Shown: positions 63,360 through 64,000 of the stretch, one piece after another
Numbering within the stretch: the first letter of the stretch is position 1
Layout of the letters: each line of letters opens with the position of its first letter
NCBI RefSeq assembly: GCF_001721295.1
Contig: NZ_MDDS01000068.1
Location: 107,027-171,026, forward strand
DNA from: Sphingomonas turrisvirgatae
GTDB taxonomy: Bacteria; Pseudomonadota; Alphaproteobacteria; Sphingomonadales; Sphingomonadaceae
Direction: 5' to 3'
DNA length: 64,000 nt
Notes under the pieces: generated by a model
What the model saw: the letters and a program-made list of their open reading frames with translations, nothing else
What the model was told of the DNA's origin: nothing
Databases searched by the model: none
Made by a program: the position numbers and the translations under genes

Positions 63360-63464
63360 GTTGTTGCACTTGCGTCGGGCAATGCTGCAGTGCACAACGG
63401 TCAGGCCTTTCAGGCATCCTCTCCTAAAACTTTTCGGGGCCGGCAAATGCCGGCCCTTTTTTTT
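63360..63464 (+). ncRNA. candidate small RNA ending in a strong terminator
   Basis: A hairpin at 63360-63398 (GTTGTTGCAC pairs with GTGCACAAC with one bulge; an inner TTGC/GCAA stem) is followed by an unpaired pyrimidine-rich stretch containing CATCCTCTCC. The intrinsic terminator closes the element. The CCTCTCC stretch could pair with ribosome binding sites, as in the anti-Shine-Dalgarno loops of alphaproteobacterial small RNAs. No protein gene explains the terminator. The 5' end and promoter are unknown. Confidence 0.4.
63437..63464 (+). terminator. Rho-independent terminator without an obvious protein gene
   Basis: GGGCCGGC, loop AAAT, GCCGGCCC, then eight T. The 8-bp all-GC stem and T run are textbook. 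The nearest stop codon on this strand is about 190 bases upstream. Confidence 0.9.
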
Positions 63465-63708
63465 CGGCTAAGCCAGCCGCAAACCGCGACCCGCTTTGCT
63501 CAGCCTATGCGGCAGCGGGTCATCGCTTTCCGCATGATGCGCAACGCGATCGAGATTGTTGGGCATGACCGGACCTGCAGGTGCGCTGTCGATCCATCCG
63601 AAAGCCCAAGCGTCAATGCCCGCGTCTGCGCGCGTCGCGGCTGCATCTTCGGCAAGCTGTGGCATGGCCGCTTTTTTGAATGCGCTGCGAAAAAGTTGGA
63701 TTTGCTGC
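63465..63708. other. non-coding stretch upstream of the presumed rRNA promoter
   Basis: No supported gene. Overlapping open frames on both strands lack ribosome sites and recognisable protein features. An A-rich patch (GCGAAAAAGTTGG) just before 63709 could act as an UP element. Confidence 0.5.
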
Positions 63709-63736
63709 TTGACGGCCGGCGATTCGGGTCATAGAT
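63709..63736 (+). promoter_or_regulatory. probable ribosomal RNA operon promoter
   Basis: TTGACG, 16 bases, ATAGAT form a good sigma-70 promoter. The following GGCGCC is a GC-rich discriminator of the type that makes rRNA promoters subject to stringent control. An A-rich element precedes the -35 box. Assignment to rRNA rests on the leader that follows. Confidence 0.6.
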
Positions 63737-63742
63737 GGCGCC

Positions 63743-64000
63743 CTCCCGAGGCGATGGATCGACCATCACCGGCTTGAAAAGGCAGTCGGGAACGCTCTTT
63801 AGCAGATGGGCATGGACAGCGTTGCTGTACAGCCTTGCGCACCCTCCGCGGTAAAATGCGGGAGGGGTTGAGCGTCGCTCTTTGACATAGTGATTTTGAT
63901 GAAGGGACATGTGGGCGGCGGCCCCGGGTCTGGCAGCTTCTAGGTGCCAGGTGCTCGGTAAAGAAAAGCCGTTCCATGGGCTTCGTTTGGCGGGACTTTG
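63743..64000 (+). other. probable leader of a ribosomal RNA operon, cut by window edge
   Basis: The stretch includes a boxA-like GCTCTTTGACA near 63880, then GATTTTGATGAAGGGACATG and GGGCGGCGGCCCCGGGTC. This arrangement is typical of the antitermination and processing leader just before 16S rRNA in sphingomonads. Several sense and antisense open frames here look fortuitous. No mature 16S sequence is seen before base 64000. Confidence 0.55.

Noticed and set aside
63096..63734. 212-residue plus-strand frame and minus-strand frames near 63500-63977
   Set aside because: They run through a strong terminator, a promoter and a probable rRNA leader, have no ribosome site, and show no protein-like pattern.
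1..64000. tRNA genes and CRISPR arrays
   Set aside because: I looked for cloverleaf ends with CCA-type acceptor stems and for regularly spaced repeats and found none I could support.

Overview
The window is GC-rich, tightly packed bacterial DNA with many ATGA, GTGA and TAATG stop/start overlaps. Several gene families point to an alphaproteobacterium of the Sphingomonadaceae: a GelK-type sphingan glucuronosyltransferase, a SpsB/GelB-type priming transferase beside rmlACDB and type I secretion genes, an exosortase of the XrtV kind with its small accessory protein, and an IS481-family element. No marker gene such as 16S rRNA lies inside the window, so the assignment is inference.

Bases 1-43,309 are a large cell-surface polysaccharide and secretion region. 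The minus-strand operon at 1-6139 encodes an ABC-2 polysaccharide exporter (Wzm/Wzt), three GT2 glycosyltransferases and a membrane acyltransferase. Divergent from it is a 994-residue protein joining a GT2 domain, a NodS-like methyltransferase and a NodB-like deacetylase. Next come two more GT2 enzymes and a hexapeptide acetyltransferase (9299-11786). A decayed two-gene locus (12021-14646) resembles a gene transfer agent head-spike module (spike-base protein plus beta-helix protein); it carries several frameshifts and an internal stop. At 14823-20415 is a type I secretion set: a canonical ABC exporter, a 173-residue RTX protein with a strong terminator, a second ABC protein whose ATPase motifs are degenerate, and an HlyD adaptor. 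An acyl carrier protein, a ketosynthase and a UDP-glucuronate decarboxylase-like enzyme follow. After two glycosyltransferases comes an exosortase locus (EpsD-like lipoprotein, EpsI, XrtV, a membrane protein, a retropepsin, a PEP-CTERM protein and an XrtV accessory protein). It runs into a minus-strand operon for dTDP-rhamnose (rmlACDB) and the GelK-type enzyme. A complete IS481-family element sits 57 bp upstream of rmlA. A DUF1800/DUF1501 pair, a nucleotide-sugar epimerase, the priming transferase and a GT2-GtrA protein close the region.

Bases 43,462-44,323 hold two small stress-type genes. Bases 44,404-55,694 are a catabolic region: FAD monooxygenase with cupin, two GntR regulators, aspartate dehydrogenase, periplasmic amidohydrolase, MFS transporter, TauD-type dioxygenase, the MhpD-MhpF-MhpE end of a meta-cleavage pathway, and an IclR regulator. 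An exact 16-bp palindromic repeat upstream of two of these operons suggests a shared operator.

Bases 55,691-62,227 form a four-gene signalling operon: large hybrid kinase, CheR, CheB and a second hybrid kinase. After one hypothetical membrane protein, the last 750 bp hold no convincing protein gene. They contain an orphan terminator with a candidate small RNA, then what looks like a ribosomal RNA promoter and a boxA-bearing leader. The 16S gene should begin just beyond the right edge.
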